DNA of 64,000 nt from Sarcocystis neurona (GCA_000727475.1 KL647298.1:479804-543803); one strand, 5' to 3'; positions 39,851-54,800 are shown, counted from the stretch's first letter. Notes: generated by a model from the letters alone, not told the origin. Program-made: numbers and translations.

Positions 39851-42800
39851 GTATCAGGGTCCTTGGTCCATGTATATATGTATATATATGTATCAAGGTT
39901 CTTGGTCTTTTTAACAAGCAAGACATACACAAGTACGTGTATATGAAAACCTTCGCCTCACACAAATACGTATATATACATTTACACATATACTTATACA
40001 TATATATACATACATATATATATATATATATGTATATGTGTAAATTGTAGACGTTATGTGCGTTGTCCAGACAGACGCTGCATAGGTGTGTATGGTTCAC
40101 GTAGAGAGGACCAGGGCAAGCTGCGAGGAGATGCGGAGGGCTGCGCTTATGCAGATGCGGCCGCGTGAAGAAAATTCAATTTTTTTGTTGGTGGACGTCC
40201 CGCAGAAGAAGGACAACTGTTCACATGGATCCCCCGCGTCAACCGGAAACGTGAAGTGACCTGCGTGGCCGCTTTTATACGTGTGCCTCCCTTGCTTCCT
40301 CGGTGTGCATGCGTGGGCTGCTCGTTCGCGTCCGAATTTTTCCACTGCCATGCATGCAGAACCCTCTGTGACTGTGTGGTGTCGCACGCAGGATATTCTT
40401 GCCAGCAGATCATGGACTTCTTAGGCGGAGACTGCTCCGTCCAGCTGCGGAGCCTGAGCAGCGCTCCGCTGCCGCCTCACGTGCCTGCGGACGCTACACT
40501 CTTCGACGCATGCCCGTTTACGTGTGGCTTATGCGAAGGCAGGGGGGCAGGAGACGAGACAGCAGTCTGCGAAGACGCTCCGCCTGCTGCTGTGCTGCAG
40601 CTGCTGGCCGAGCAGCCGCAGCAGCACTTCTTTGCCAGAAGGACCGGCGGCAATGCAGGAGGGGCTGCTCCTGCTGCTGCTGCCGCTGGGGCTGCATGCG
40701 AGGCTTTGCTGCATGCAGCCACTGCGGAGGACCTCGGAGGCTGCGAGGCACTGCTGTACCTGCTGCTGCCGCAGCAGCCGCCCCAACCCGGCCGCCGCGG
40801 CACGTCCGCAGCAGCCGAAACAGCGGCAGCAGATCGCCACACGCGCCTCAAGGACGTCTGTCGGTACACCTGCGGGAACTGTCCGCGAAAGCAGCTGCTG
40901 CGGCGGCAGCGGGAAGAGGAGGAGGACGAGCTGCAGCAGGGGGTTTGCATGGATAATCCCCTGTTGGTCGAGCTGGGCTACGGCTGCGACGTGCTGCTTG
41001 CATACGCCCCTGCAGGCTGCAGCACAGCCCTGGCAGAGCTGCTTCCAGCATCCCTGCTGCTCGGCACCGACCGGGCTGCTGCAGCGGCGCTTCCTCACTC
41101 CGGCACTGCTGCTCTGCAGCTGACCGCGGGAGGGGGAGGAGGAACAGCAACAGCAGCAGCAGGCGGAGCAGAAACAGACGGCAGAGGGAACACCTTCTCT
41201 ACATCTCTAGAAGCGTCAGACTTGCTGCTGGACCACTGTCGCCTGTCATGTGGGGTCTGCTCTCCGCATCTCGAGCCGCAGCAACTGGCAGCGGCGCGGA
41301 TGCAGCGTCGCCCCTTCCCCAGCAACAGCCAAGGGTCCTCCAGCGCAGGCTTCCCCTCCTCCTTCCCGTCCGCCTCTTCTTCGTCGCACAGCATCACTGC
41401 GGTGCACAGCAGCTCGTGGGAGGAACCGACCGATTCCCTGTCCATCCACAGCAGCGGCAGGAGCGGGTCGCTGGCGACGGGACGACCGACGTCGGCGGTG
41501 CGACAACAGCAGCACGGCGGGGGAAACAACAGCAGCAGCAGTGCTAGCGGCCGGTTCTTCCACCCTGGCAGCGGCAGAGGCGGAGGAAAACCAGGAGGAG
41601 GACCGGGAGGAGGAGCAGGGGGCGGAGGAGCAGCAGCAGCAGGCAGCGGCGGCAGCGGCACAGGTCTGCTGCGAGACGGATGTCGCAATAATCCTCTCGT
41701 TGAGGCCCACGGCTTTTCCTGCTCGCTTCTGGTGAAAGCGTCAGCCCTGGGCTGCAACGCTCGGCTGCAGGATCTTTCGGAGTCTCCTCTGCCGGCCGGC
41801 GTTCCCCCCACCGTCCGCGTGAAGGACGTCTGCCTGCTGGAGTGTGGGGGCTGCGTCCAAGTGCCCACCTGCTACGATGGCTTTCAGAACGGCGACGAGG
41901 AGGGGGTCGACTGCGGCGGTCCGTGCCGGCCCTGCCACGCATGCAGTCCGTCGCCGCTGAAGGAGCTAGGTCCTGCCTACTTGATCGAAGGCAGAGGCAC
42001 GCACCACGGCTCGACCCGCCTGCTGCGTTGCGCAGAAGACTTCGAGAAAGTTGCTGGCAGCAGACACCCCGAGATGGTCACGTGCATGGACGGCGTCTTC
42101 TCTCCACATGCGCTGCGCTGCGACAGAAGAAGAGTCAACGTCCAGTACGCCACCATGTCGATTGAAAATGCGGCCGTAAGCCCCACGCCACAATCCTGCT
42201 CCGCAGGATTACGTGCGCGTCAAATATATACATATATATGTACATATGTGTGGAGGCAGCATCCAGATATACTTATATGTGTGCGTACGATAGATGTGGG
42301 CGGGGAGTGGCTGAGCTGGTGCTCACGAGTAGCCGCGGTGTCTGCAGCAGGAGCACCGTGGGGAGGCAGCCGTTGCAGCAGGGGGCGCAGCAGCCGCAGC
42401 AGCAGCATTGCTGTTGCAGCAGCAGCAGTGGGAATGAAGACGCAGCAACGGCAGCAAAGCTGTCGCGTCTGCAGGGGCAGGAGTGGCCAGCAGCAGCAGC
42501 AGCAACGTTGCTAGCGGAGCAGCTGCAGCAGCGCCGTGGTTATGAGGATGTAGCAGCAGCAGCGATACTGGTGCAGCAGCGCGGTAACAGCGACGCGATG
42601 GCCGCAGAAAGCAGGAGTGTTCGCAGCTGCAATAGCGACAGCTCGACAGAGAGCCGCACTGGGGCAGAACGAAGCGTTAGGCGTAGCAAGACTAGATGCA
42701 GCAGGATCCGGAGGAAAAGCACGTCCAGCACCGACAGCAGCAGTAGCTCCCGCAGCAGCAGCAGCAGCAAGAAGGTCCCACTTGTAAATACGCCAGCAGC

Positions 42801-45800
42801 GACAGATCCGCCAACGCCGCAGCAGCAGGAAGATTGGCATCAGCTGCAACCGTGCTCAAGTAGTACCAGCAACAGGACAGGGGGAGGAGGCAGCCTAGCT
42901 GGACGGAGCGCAACAACAGCAGTCGTTGCAGGTGGAGTGGCAGCGAGGCAGCTGCACCTGCGGCAACAACACTAGAAGCTCCACTTCTGCGAGACCAGCA
43001 GGGGAAGGAGGTGCAGCAGCAGTAACACTATTGGCAGCAGCTTCTTCAGAGGGAAGGAAGGGAAGAAAAAGGAGCGGCACAGGGGACTCACAGACGGAAC
43101 CACCTCTGCTGCATGAGCCGCTCTGCTGCTGCGTATCCCCGGTTGTCCTGCAGTGGCATTCCTCTCTCTGCTGCCGTCCGCTCTATTCTCGCGGCTGCGG
43201 CTGCTGCTGCTCCCGTTGTCAGTGTTATCTCACCTCATCGTTGCCGCTGTAGCTGCTGCTGCTTTCTCTGCTTTCTCTTCCTTTCTGTAGCAGTTTTCCT
43301 CTGCTTCTTCTGGACGCCTTGCTGTTCCACCTCCAAGTTCCCGTCTTGTCCTCTGCTCACCTTCTTCTGTTGCCGCTGCTGCTGCTGCTGGTGCTCCTGC
43401 TGTGTCTGTGCATGCTGCGGTTGCGGTCAAACCTGCTGCTTCCAACTCCGCCGCGGCTCCTGTTGCTGCTATTCGAGCCTGTTACGAGGACGTGCATCTG
43501 CACTTGTCGTGGCGTTGCAACGCATGTGCTGCTGCTTCGTCTGCCACCAAGCGCGGTGGCCTTCTGCGTCTCTGCTGCTGCTCCTGCTGCTGTTGCAGTG
43601 CCGCTGTGTCCGCTGTTCCTGCTCCCTGCACCGGTGGCTACTTCCACTCCTTCTCACTCGCAAGGAGGCAGTTCGGCAACCCTACTGCTGCTGCGGTTCC
43701 TCTCTCCCTACTGCTGCAGCAGCCACGGTGCCTCGACTGCTGCCACAGGGGCTCCTGGTGGGATAGTTGCGCTGCTCTTCTGCTGCTTTGCGTCTGCCCT
43801 GCGTATGCCTGTTGCTGCTCAGGGCACTGCTGTGCGACGTGTGTGCTGCTGCATGTCATATGCTGCGGTGTAACTCCTGCGACTGTTTCTGCTGCTGCTT
43901 CTGCTGCTCCTGCCCCCCCCCAAACCACCCCAGCTGCTGCTGCTGCTGTGTGACGTGAACTCTGGCAAGGCAGCACCTGCTGCGTCACCTGCGGCCGCCT
44001 GTTCTGCTTGGCTGCGTCTGGCGGTTTCCCGCCTGCTCTGCCGTTTCCCTGCAGGACTTGGGGCCGGAGGCGGTGCCGGCACTTTACTTCGCCCTGGTGC
44101 ATGCGCTGCGTATTACGACGCCGGACGAGCTGCGGCTGCTCGCTGCCGGAACCGAGAGACGCAGCAGCTTGAGAGAAATAACCGGAGGAGAAGCGGCTGC
44201 GTGTCTCGATGATCCGCGAGTTGAGCAGATGGGATACTCGTGCAGTCTTCTCTCTTCCTTCTGCGAAGAGTATCTTCACGCCCTCGCCAAAACGCAGGGC
44301 AAGGAGCTACCTGCTTGGCTCCCTGCTGATGCCAAAGTCAAGGATGCGTGTGCTGCCACGTGTGGAGTATGTGGTACGTGTTCTGCTTTTTACTATCCAA
44401 ATGGATCCCTACATATATATATATATATGTTTATGCGATTATATGTACGTGTGTCTACATATATATATATATTTGTAGGGGATATTAGTAGTAGTTCTTC
44501 ACTTGTATGTACGCATGTATACATATATATATATACATATATGTAGGTGACATTAGTAGTTGTTCTTCACTCGTGTATATATATATATATGTGGGTGATC
44601 CTAGTAGTTGTTCTTCAGTCGCATACATATATATATATATATATGCATCTATATGTAGGTGATATGAGTAATTGTTCTTCATTCGTGCGTATATATATAT
44701 ATATATACATATATATGTAAGTGATACTATTAGATGTTATTCCGTCGTATGTGTGTATATGTACATATATATGTATCTGGAAAACACGTATATGTATGCC
44801 TGAATGCAGAAACGTATATATTCGTGTGTATAGGGGTTTTGTTTGGTCGTTAAGTCTCTCCACGTATACGTACACGAGCGGTGTATCATTTTGTATATAC
44901 GTGCAGATAGATGCGTACATGCAAAAAGGTGAGACAGGACAACCCTGGGGATGGTCCACCTATAGACGTCTAAAGAAATTCTGCCTTCCACAGTTCTGCT
45001 TCGCAATATGTATATATATATATATATACGTACATGCATATACACGTATGCATACACGTACAATCATCTCTCGCCCACTCCCTTCATATATAGATATACA
45101 CACACGCGTACATGTATACCCTAGCCTCTCGCCTTCCCTGTATATATATATATACATACATACATACATACGGATATACATAACTTTCCCCCTTTCTCCA
45201 CCCCTATATACATATATATATATACAGATAGACGTGTATATATGTATGCAACCATCTCTCCCTCTCTCCACATATATATATATATATATATATATACAAA
45301 CATACATATAAACCCTTCGGTCTCTCCCTACATCTACATATACACATATATATGTACGTGGATATATATATATATATGTGTATATACATATATGTGTATG
45401 TATATATATATATGTAGGGATTCTGCTCCCTTCAATTCTTCTTCGCGATACATATTATATATATGTACACACACATACATACACGTACAACCATCTCTTT
45501 CTCTCCAGATATGTATATATATATATATATATGTATGCACACAGACATGTGTACCCCCCTCTCTCTCCCGTCACATGTATATATTTATATATACACATTT
45601 ACATACACAAACAAGCTTCTCTCCGAGCCACCATACGCATATATAACACATAAGCGCATGCGTAGGAAATGTGGCTTCGAATATCTATATATTTGAACGT
45701 GCGTGTGTGTACCGGTATCGTTGACTACCGCGGTCCTTGTTGCTCCCGCTTACTTCAGATATTCGAAGACTCCCCTTTTTTGAAGGCCGTCTCTTTCTGT

Positions 45801-48800
45801 GTGTCACTTTTTCTCTACATATCTCCCCCTCTCTACGTACCCCCCTCTCTATCTGTCTGTATAACTCTCTACACTTCTCTCTTTACATCCCCCTCTCTCT
45901 ATACTGTCCCACTATTCTCTCTGTACTTTTCTCTGTATATATATATATATATGTGTACAGATGTCTGTATATCGGTCCCTTGGTGTCGCCCCCCCCTCTA
46001 TCTTGCTGTATCTTCTTTCGTAGTTGTCTCTCTTCCTCTATCTCTCTCTATATATATCTGTGTCTCCGTCTCTTTTCCTCTATCTACATACATATACATA
46101 CACACATACATATATATATATGTAGTATCTGTCTGCATATATTTACACATATACATATATATATATGTAGTATCTGTTTGTTTATTTCTCTTCGAATTTC
46201 CCCCTCCGAATCGGTCTCTAGGTCTCCTCCTCGTCTGTATCTGCCTACCCTCATCTGCAGATGTATCTCTGTGTATAGTCCTCTCTACACCTACATCTGT
46301 GCGCTATAATATATATATATATATATATACATACATCTGTCTGTCTAGCTGCATGCCGACCTATCTATCTGTATATATTAACTTCTATCTGCTGTCTTCC
46401 GTTGCATCTTTCTCTGTATATCTTCCCCTCCACATGTCTCCCTTCCCCTCTGTATGTGTCTGTCTTTGTTCTGTCCCTCTGTACTTTCCCTCTCCACATC
46501 GTTTCCCTCTATATCTCCCTTTCTCTATATGTACGTCTCTCTGTATGTGTAGCTTCCTGCGTATCGCTTCCTCTGTATATCCTAAGTTTTATATCTTCGT
46601 CTTCCAAAAGCACCCTTCTCGCTCTCTCTTCTCCTTCCCCTATATCTTTTTCTCTATATATTTCTTCTCCCCTGCACACGCCTTTCCCTCTGTCTCTCTG
46701 TGTGTGTGTGTGCCGTCTTCCTACATATGCCTTTCTTCTCTCTGAATCGTCCTCTCTTTCTGTGACTCTTTGAATCTCTTTCGAACCCTTTCCCTGTATC
46801 CTTCACCCTCTACCTCTCCCTCACTCACTCTCTCTCCTCCTCTGAAAATATCTTCCTATCTATATGTCTCTCTGTCTTTTGCGTCCTTACTACTCCCGTG
46901 CCCCTTTAGGTGCCCTCCTCGCTTGATCCAGACACTTTCTCCTTTCTTTTCCCAGCTACGCCTGCCAATCTCCTTTATGTTGATGTTTGTCTACGCAAGG
47001 TAATTATTTATTATCTACGATCTTTTCTTTGTGGGGTGGTGTCGCCCGTTGGTGCGTTTGCCAACGACGATGTCTCTGCTGCAGACCCCGGCAACAACGT
47101 TCGGCGCCTGGCTGCCGCTGACTCTGCTGCTGCTGCGTCAGCTGCTACTGCCGCTGATCCTGCTGCTGCTGCTGACATGGATCCTGCTGCTGACTCGGCT
47201 CTTGCTGCTGCCGATTCGGCTGCCGCTCCTGGCTCTGCTGCTGCTGATGGCGCTGTGGCTGGTTTTGCTGCTGCTGGTCGTTCTGCTGCTGTCGACTCTG
47301 GTGCTGCTGCTGCGGGTGTTGCCGGGGCTGCTGCTGCGTCTGCTGAAGCGGCGCCTGCAGCGGGTTCCGAATCTTCACCGGGTCGGCAGCTGGCGACACC
47401 TAGCAGCAGCAGCAGCGTCAGCAGCAGCAGCGTCTCTTTGAGAGTGCCTTTTGCAGCAGGGTCGGCTGCTGCTGTTCCGAAGGCGTTTCCTGCAGCAGCA
47501 GCAGGACCGGGACTGCAGTCCGTCCAGCCTTTGCTGTTGGATTACGCCGTCGTGTGGACGCATGCTAACGAGCCGTTTGTGTCTCGCTACAAAGCCGAGA
47601 CAGGTCCTCGTTTTCTTGCCGCACTTCACCAGCAGCTGCTGGAGCGTGGGGTCCTGCTGCGTCCTGCTTCTTCTTTAATGTCTGCTGCTGGCTCTGCTGC
47701 TTCTTCTCCCTTCGCTGCCTCCGACTCCACTTCCTCTTCTTCCTCCTCCTCTCCGTCCTCGTACGCGTATCCTTCCGCCTCCCTCTTCACGTCGGCTGCT
47801 GCTGCGGCTGCTGCAGACGAGAGCGGAGGGCCTCTTTTGAGCGCGGCTGCGGCCTTGAAGCAGCGGCCTTTCCTCGTCTCCCTCGATTCTCCGGTGCCTG
47901 TGCGTCTCTCTCATGCGTTCTGGAAGAGAGGATTTGCTGCCGCGTCTCCTCCCGAAGTGGCGAGACAGCTGTTTGCTGTTGCTGCGCTGCCGCTGCCCAC
48001 GACACAGCCCGTTGAGTTCTCGCTGCTGCAGCAGCCGCTGCTGGCGCCACCCCACACGCTTCCGGCGCACAGCAGCGCTCCAGACGAAGAGGGAGACGCC
48101 GCAGGGGAGACAGCAGAACAAGAGACAGATGCGCATGAGCGGGCGGACAATGCATACGCGCGCAGCAGCCGCAGAGCAGAAGAAAGAGAAGGCCCACCGT
48201 CCCTGCAACGACGGGTTATAATCAGTCCGCATGCTGAAGTACAGTACTCGCTGGCGAGTGAAAAGCGAATACCCATTCCCCTGTCTCCTTTACTCAACAG
48301 CGTCGTCGGGGCATGCATCTCCTCCGAGGCCCGGAGAAACCCGAACTCCTGCTGCTCCTTTCATGCAGAAATGCAAGTCAGTTTTTATCCCTGCAGTACC
48401 GATGCAGTGACAGAGAAAATATACACATATGCAAGTATTAAGCTGCTCCCATACACGTACATATATATATATATATATTCATTTATTTATTGCCAATACA
48501 TAACGGTGCCCGTACGCACGTATACACATGTAGATGTGTGCACAGGTAAATATATATACATATATATTTATTGGCAATACGTGGCGGTGCTCGTAAGCGT
48601 ATATGTTGGTGTATATATGCATATATATATATATATATATATGCGTACCTGTATATGTGTCCACAAGTGCATATACATATATGTGTCTGGCTTTTCGTGT
48701 GCACGTATATGCATATATATATATATATCCAGTCAGGCGAACGCGTGAGCGAATGCAAGAAAAGTGACTTGGACGGCTTCTAAGGGAAAGCAAGAAGAAA

Positions 48801-51800
48801 ATGAGAGGCAAACACCGAAGTTTCGGAGAGTATTTGGGCGGGACAGGCCTGCTGCCGCACGTGGCCGAAGCTCTGCTGGTTCCAGCCTCGCTGCATACAT
48901 TTGAGAGCTCCGCGCTGCTGTCCTTTTGCTGCGCCTGCAGAGACTGCTGGAAGGTCCGTGTGGGGTGCAGCTGTACGGCCAGAGGCTCACCAGCACCGCA
49001 GTGGAAGCTTTCTGTTCGAAGCGTGTAGGCGGCAGTCGCTGCTTCTCCTCCTTTCTGCTGCTGCTGGACTCATATAGAACCCGCAGCGGGCCGTCGTGTC
49101 AGCTTCTGCCTGCTGCGGAGACTGTGATTGAGGCCTGGTGTGCGCAGCAGCCTCTTCCTGCTGCTGCAGCCCCTCCTTCTGCGTCTGCTGCAGCAGTGCT
49201 GCTGACGCCGCAGGGAATCGCCACTTCCTCTTCCTCCGCTGCAGAGCAGCAGCACATCGGTGGAACTCTCAGCGACAGCAGCCGGCCGCAAACCCCACAA
49301 ATATCTGCTGCGCTCGGACCTGCGGCACCCGCGGGGTCAGCTGCAGGAGCTTCCGTCTCGACGGCGGCCTCCCCTGCTCCGCACAGAGCTGCGAAGAAGA
49401 AAACGATGACAGCCACGCACGAGCATGCAGCAAACGCAGCTGTAGGAGCAGCAGATGGTTCCACCTCTTCAGCAGCGACCGAGACTCCTCCCTCCAGTGC
49501 AACCCTCTACCCAAACGTATACCAGGCAGGAACAGCAGCACCAGCAGCGACAGCAGGGTCAACAGAGCAGCAGCAGCCACCTGCTTCAGAAGCACTTGCT
49601 TCCTACGCCAGACGGCTGAGTGGCTACGGAGAGAGGGTGGACCCTCTGCAGACGCGTAGGTCGAGTCCGTCTGCCTTTTCTTCCGCAGGGTTTTCCCCCG
49701 CCCGTTCGTTCCTCTCTGACGTTGAAGCAGATGCTACTGCTGCGGGACGGAATGGCGCAGCAGCAGAAGGAGGCGACGCCGCCGCTGGCAGAGTTTCTCG
49801 ACCAAGTGTTTCTCCTGTGTTTTCCTCTGCTGCGCCCCGCGCAGACGCTGCTGCAGCAGCAGATGCAAAGGCAGCTGCTCAGAAACAGGTGAAGCAACAG
49901 CAGCCCATGACGGCGCTGCAGCGTCCTACCGTAGCCTTCTGGCCGCCATTTGGCGGGGCCAGCAGCCAAGGCAACGCTGAGAAAACGTACTGTTTTGCCG
50001 ATATAGAAGGGACCCTGGAAGGACTCGGCATACACGTGCTCGCGACGCGCAGCTCCGAAGAGCTCGATATTATCTGCAGCAGCAGCAGCTGCTTCCGCAG
50101 CAACGTCAGGTATCTGGACGCAGTGACGCAGCTGCAGGTGGGGTGGCGTCTGCTACATGCGCAGCCCGATCTCCTTCCCTACGAAGAAGGAGAAGGCAGC
50201 AGCAGGAGCTACAGCAGCAACAGCTACAGCAGCAGCAGTCGTGGGAAAGCAGCAGGTAGGACTGCTGCTGCTCAAGCCCGTGCTGCGGAAACTGATTTCC
50301 CTTCTCGACGACTAGGCAGGGGAAGGGGGAAGACTGCCTCACACGCTGCCGCGTCAGCAGCAGACACTGCAGCAACACCAGTCCCTGCAGCGGCAGCAGC
50401 AGGGGCAGCCACTCCTGGTTCAGCTGCAGCAGCTGTTCCAGCTCCCTCCTCAACAGCAGACGCAGGAGGTGAGTGGGACCAGAAGCGGGAAAGACAGAAG
50501 ACGACGTAGCAGCGACTCGACATGGCAGCAGCAGCAACAAAGCAGCAGGAAGTACTGACACACACGTAGGAAAGGGGGAGGCTCGAGCATCCCACGCAAG
50601 TATCTATCCCTCAGTGTTGTCGCTGTAGCAGTGGAAGCACCAGTGGCAGCAGCGGCAGTAGGAGCAGCGGCAGTCGGAGCAGCAGCATTCTGCAGCAGGA
50701 GCAGCAGAGGTAAATGGGGGCGCTGTAACCATGTACAGCAGAGTTCTTTTAAACAGGACCATAAGCCACTGCAAAGAAAAGCGAGTACAACGCCTACGTA
50801 CCCGCAGCTTCCTATCTAGGTGTAGCTGCTTGCTGCCCGTATGTATATGTATATGGACTGAAATGGACAAGCGTCTGTTGTTTGCGCTGGTGTGTCTTCG
50901 TGCACAATAGTTCTCTGGCAAGAACAGGCATGTGTTGCTCCCCTGCACACTACGGGATGTGAGATAGACAGACGTCGCGGTGGCCGGTGACTTTCTCTAA
51001 GAGAGACTCCTGCTGCTTGTTCACACCCTTTAATAGCTTTGCTGCTGCTGCTGTGTTTTGTCGCTGCTGCCGTTATGCTGCTGCTGCTGCTGCTGTTTTG
51101 CTGCTGCTGCTGTTGTTTTGCTGCTGCTGTCGGGTGTCCTCCCTGCTGCTGCTGTTTTCCAGCTCACTCGCTGCTGCGTGCAGGCTTCGAGGTTTCTCAG
51201 GCGAGGCCGGATTTGGCTGAACCCGCTGCCTCGTCTTCTCTGCTTCCTCAGGAACAGCAAGCGCAGCATCTGCAGGCGACAGGGAGTCAGCAGCAGGCGC
51301 TGCAAAGAAGCAGCCTCGAGCCGCACGTGTCACCGCTGTCGCAGCTGAAGCACACTCCAGCGGAGCACCAGCAACAGCAGCAGCTTTCCAAACAGGCAGC
51401 AACGCAGGAGGAGACGCGCGGGTCTGGCTCACGCGAGCACCCGCAGCTACAGCGCTCCTACGCTCCTTCTGCTTTGTCTTCATCCTCTTCACCATCCCGA
51501 CGAGAATTTTTGCTTGATGTAGTTGAAGACGGAAACGACCTTGTGGAGGAGGAACTCCCCAGTGTTGGTGGGAAGAAGAATTTCGTCAGCAGCAGCACCG
51601 CCACAACGATTGCTCATCTGGAGACGCACGTTGCAGCGGGTGCCCGCGCACTGCAGCACCTGCAGCGCAAGCTGCAGCAAGTCGTCCAGACCGTTGCCAC
51701 ACGTGTGCTATTATTCCCCAACAGCACCTCAGAGAGCAGCAGCAGCAACAGCCAGACGGCCAGCAGCGGGGACCGCTCCGAGAGCAGCAGCAGCAGCTGG

Positions 51801-54800
51801 GAGAACAAGGTGAGCCAGGGCAACTCCTGGGCCTCAGAAAGATCCCCCCTGAACAACAGCAGAAGTGGCGCAAACAGCAGCAGCCGGCTAGCAGCTGAGA
51901 GCGGCAGCGTCAACATGAAGGGGAGCGCGGCGTTGCCGAACAGCAAGTGGTGGTCTCTGCACGACGATTTTGACGAGAGACAGAGCAGCAGCAGTAGCAG
52001 CACGAAGTTCACCTCGGAGAGTCAACAGAACAGCAAGTGTAACGGAGAGGTTGCATGCGAGAACAGCAGCAGTGTTGCTGGTGAAGCGAGTAGCAGCAGC
52101 AGGGAGCAGAAGAAGAACGGCAGCAGCAGGACCGGCGAAGCCGGGCGTCGCCGGCTTTTCGCAGAGAGCGTGGGCGGATGGCAGAAACGGCCGACAGGCC
52201 GCTATCAGCAGCAAATTACCGGAGGTGGAGGAGTAGGAGGAAGCAGTAGCAGCGGCGGAGGTGGAAGCATGCGGATGAGTCGCTTCGAAGGGCCACTGGG
52301 CGAGACGCTGGAGGAGGCCCTCGACTTGCTCTGCATGCAAGTGGAAGGTGACTACTGTCAACAAACGTTAATTCTCTTGGCAGAGGAGAGCCCCATCAAA
52401 AATCCGTCTCTCCTGGTGCAGCCATGCGCGAGCCGCTGCTTCGTACCGATCACAGGGCTCCTTGGCGGACTTATCGAAGCCTACGGAGAGAGATATGCAG
52501 ACCCGTTCCACCAGGCGCTGGGCAGCATTCTCCGCGCGTACGGCAGGTTCTACTGCACGCAGAACGAACAGGGGAAAGTATGCGGCGAGACGCTTTTCAA
52601 CAGACTGCAGCATGTCAAAACGCCGAAATACGAGCCGGAAGGAGTAGAAGAAACGGCGTTTCCTCTCTGCCAGTGTCCTCGGTCCTTCATCCAGGTAAGA
52701 TACCGCAGCAGCAGCAGCAGCATCAGAGAAGAGAAAGGAGACGGACGAGATGGCGACCGGCAGGCAGCAGGGACGCAACAGCCGGAAAGTGAGAAGAAGC
52801 GTACGAGGTTGCTGGAAGGGGAGGGGGGTGACGAAAGCAGGAAAAGAAGTGGAAAGTCTGACAAACAGCGGAGAGAAGAAGAAGAGGATCGAAAGGGACG
52901 CAGGAGGGTGGACAGGGGGCCGATCCACCAGCGAGGAAAGGCGAGTCAGAGACAGAGACGGGAGAGAATAAACGCAGCAGCAGCACGGCAGCAGAAGAAG
53001 AGGCAGGAGGGGAACAATGAAGAGAAGTCGCGCAGCACACGAGAAGCAGCAGACAGAGCAGTGCTCTAACGGCAGGCAAGGCACAGCAAAAATTCGGTGA
53101 AGACGAAGAGAAGAAAAGTAGAAGGCCGAGAAGAAAGAAGGTAGAAAACGGGAAAAGATGAAGAAGATGAAAGAGAGGGACGTTTGCAGAAAGGGGACGA
53201 GAAGACGGAGAAGGAAATGTGGGGTGCAGAGAAGAAAGAAGAAGAAATGCTGCGGGGCCGAAGAAGAAGGCGAAGTGGAGACCAGCGAGCGCACACAGAG
53301 ACGCGGACGAGGAAGGGGCGAAAGGAAGACAAAAAAAGAAAAGGAACACGGGGAGCACAGAGGAGAAGGAAACGAAGAGAAAGAGAGGCGGCAACGACGA
53401 TGGAGAGATGCGCCATAGCAGCAACAGCAGCAGCGCTGGCCAATATGCGGCAGCAGCAGCATGCCGGCGGCTGCAGCCCCAACAGCAACACGCCAGTCGT
53501 AGCAGGGACAACAGCGTACCGATCGCAGTTGTGTGTCTAACAGAAAGCAGCTTCGTAGTAACAGCAGTGAAACCAGCAGCAGAAGCAGCAGTGACATCAA
53601 CAGCAGCAGCAGCAGCAGTGACACCTCTTCAGTAGCACCAGCAGTGGCACCGGCGACTGCAGGGCTGGCTTCACCAGCAGTGGCAGTGACACCAGCAGCA
53701 GCAGCAATGGCTCCAGCGACTGCAGGGATGGCACCAGCAGCTGCGGCAGTGGAAGCTGCAGCGGCAGCAGTGATACGAGCAGCAGCAGCAGCCGCAGGGA
53801 GCTCAGCAGCAGCAGCAGTGACCTCACCAGAAGCAGCAGCAGTGGCGTGAGCACCAGTTGCAGCAGTGACAAAAATCGCTGCACGGGTGGCATCAGCAGC
53901 AGCAGTGGCATGAGGAGCAACCGTGGCAGTGGCACCAGGAGTGGCAGCAGTGACGTCAACAGCAGCAGTGACACCAGCAGCGCTTACGTCAGCAACAGCA
54001 GCAGTGACATCAGCAGCAACAGCAGCAGTGACATCAGCAGCTGCAGCAACGGCTTGAGGAGCAGCAGCAGTAATGGCACCAGCAGCTGCAGGGGTGGTAT
54101 CTGCAGCAGCGACAGCTCAGATATACTCGAGGCACAGCTGTAGCAGCAGCAGTGTTAAAGATGCTGCAGCACTGCGGCAGCAGCACTAAAGACGCTGCAG
54201 CACTGCAGCAGCAAGAACAACAGTAGCAACAACAGAACCAGCAGCAGCTAAACTCCCGCAACAGTACATTTTCTGCCTAAGTTCCGCAGGGGAAAAGTAG
54301 GCACACGTCACCACTGGCATGCATGCAACGGCAGCAACAGCAGCAGCAGGAGTTTCAGGAACAATAGCAGCGAATGCTACAGCAACAGCAACAGCCGTAG
54401 CAGGAGGGCAGCAGGGATAGTTCCAGCAGCAAGGGAAGTGAGCAGCCCTCCCCACTCTCACGAGAACTCCCGAAGAGAAGCATCGCTGAACTTAGCCACC
54501 TCGCAAGGATGTGACTCTCAACACAGGCACAATCTTTTGAATTCGCCAGACTCTAGCTAAACATACATATATAAACACATATATGTATATGTATATATAT
54601 AGCGAGAGCGATTCTAGCTAAGTATACACATACGGGTGCACATATATAAAGAGAGAAGGAGTTGTGGTACTTGTAAAGTGGGTTCACAAGAAATAGCAGA
54701 TGTTAAACGAGACAGCGTAGACCTCTCTTTGCATCACACACACATACACACACCACTACATAGAAATCTACGTAAATATATACATCTATTTATATTTACA

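Noticed and set aside
46910..46955. Alternative longer start of exon 19 at the GCCCCTTTAG acceptor
   Set aside because: In the phase required by exon 18 it meets an immediate TGA. The inner TTTTCCCAG acceptor keeps phase.
48801..49028. ORF with EYLGGTGLLPHVAEALLVP
   Set aside because: No usable acceptor precedes it, and it overlaps exon 21 in another frame. It was kept only as an unexplained open frame.
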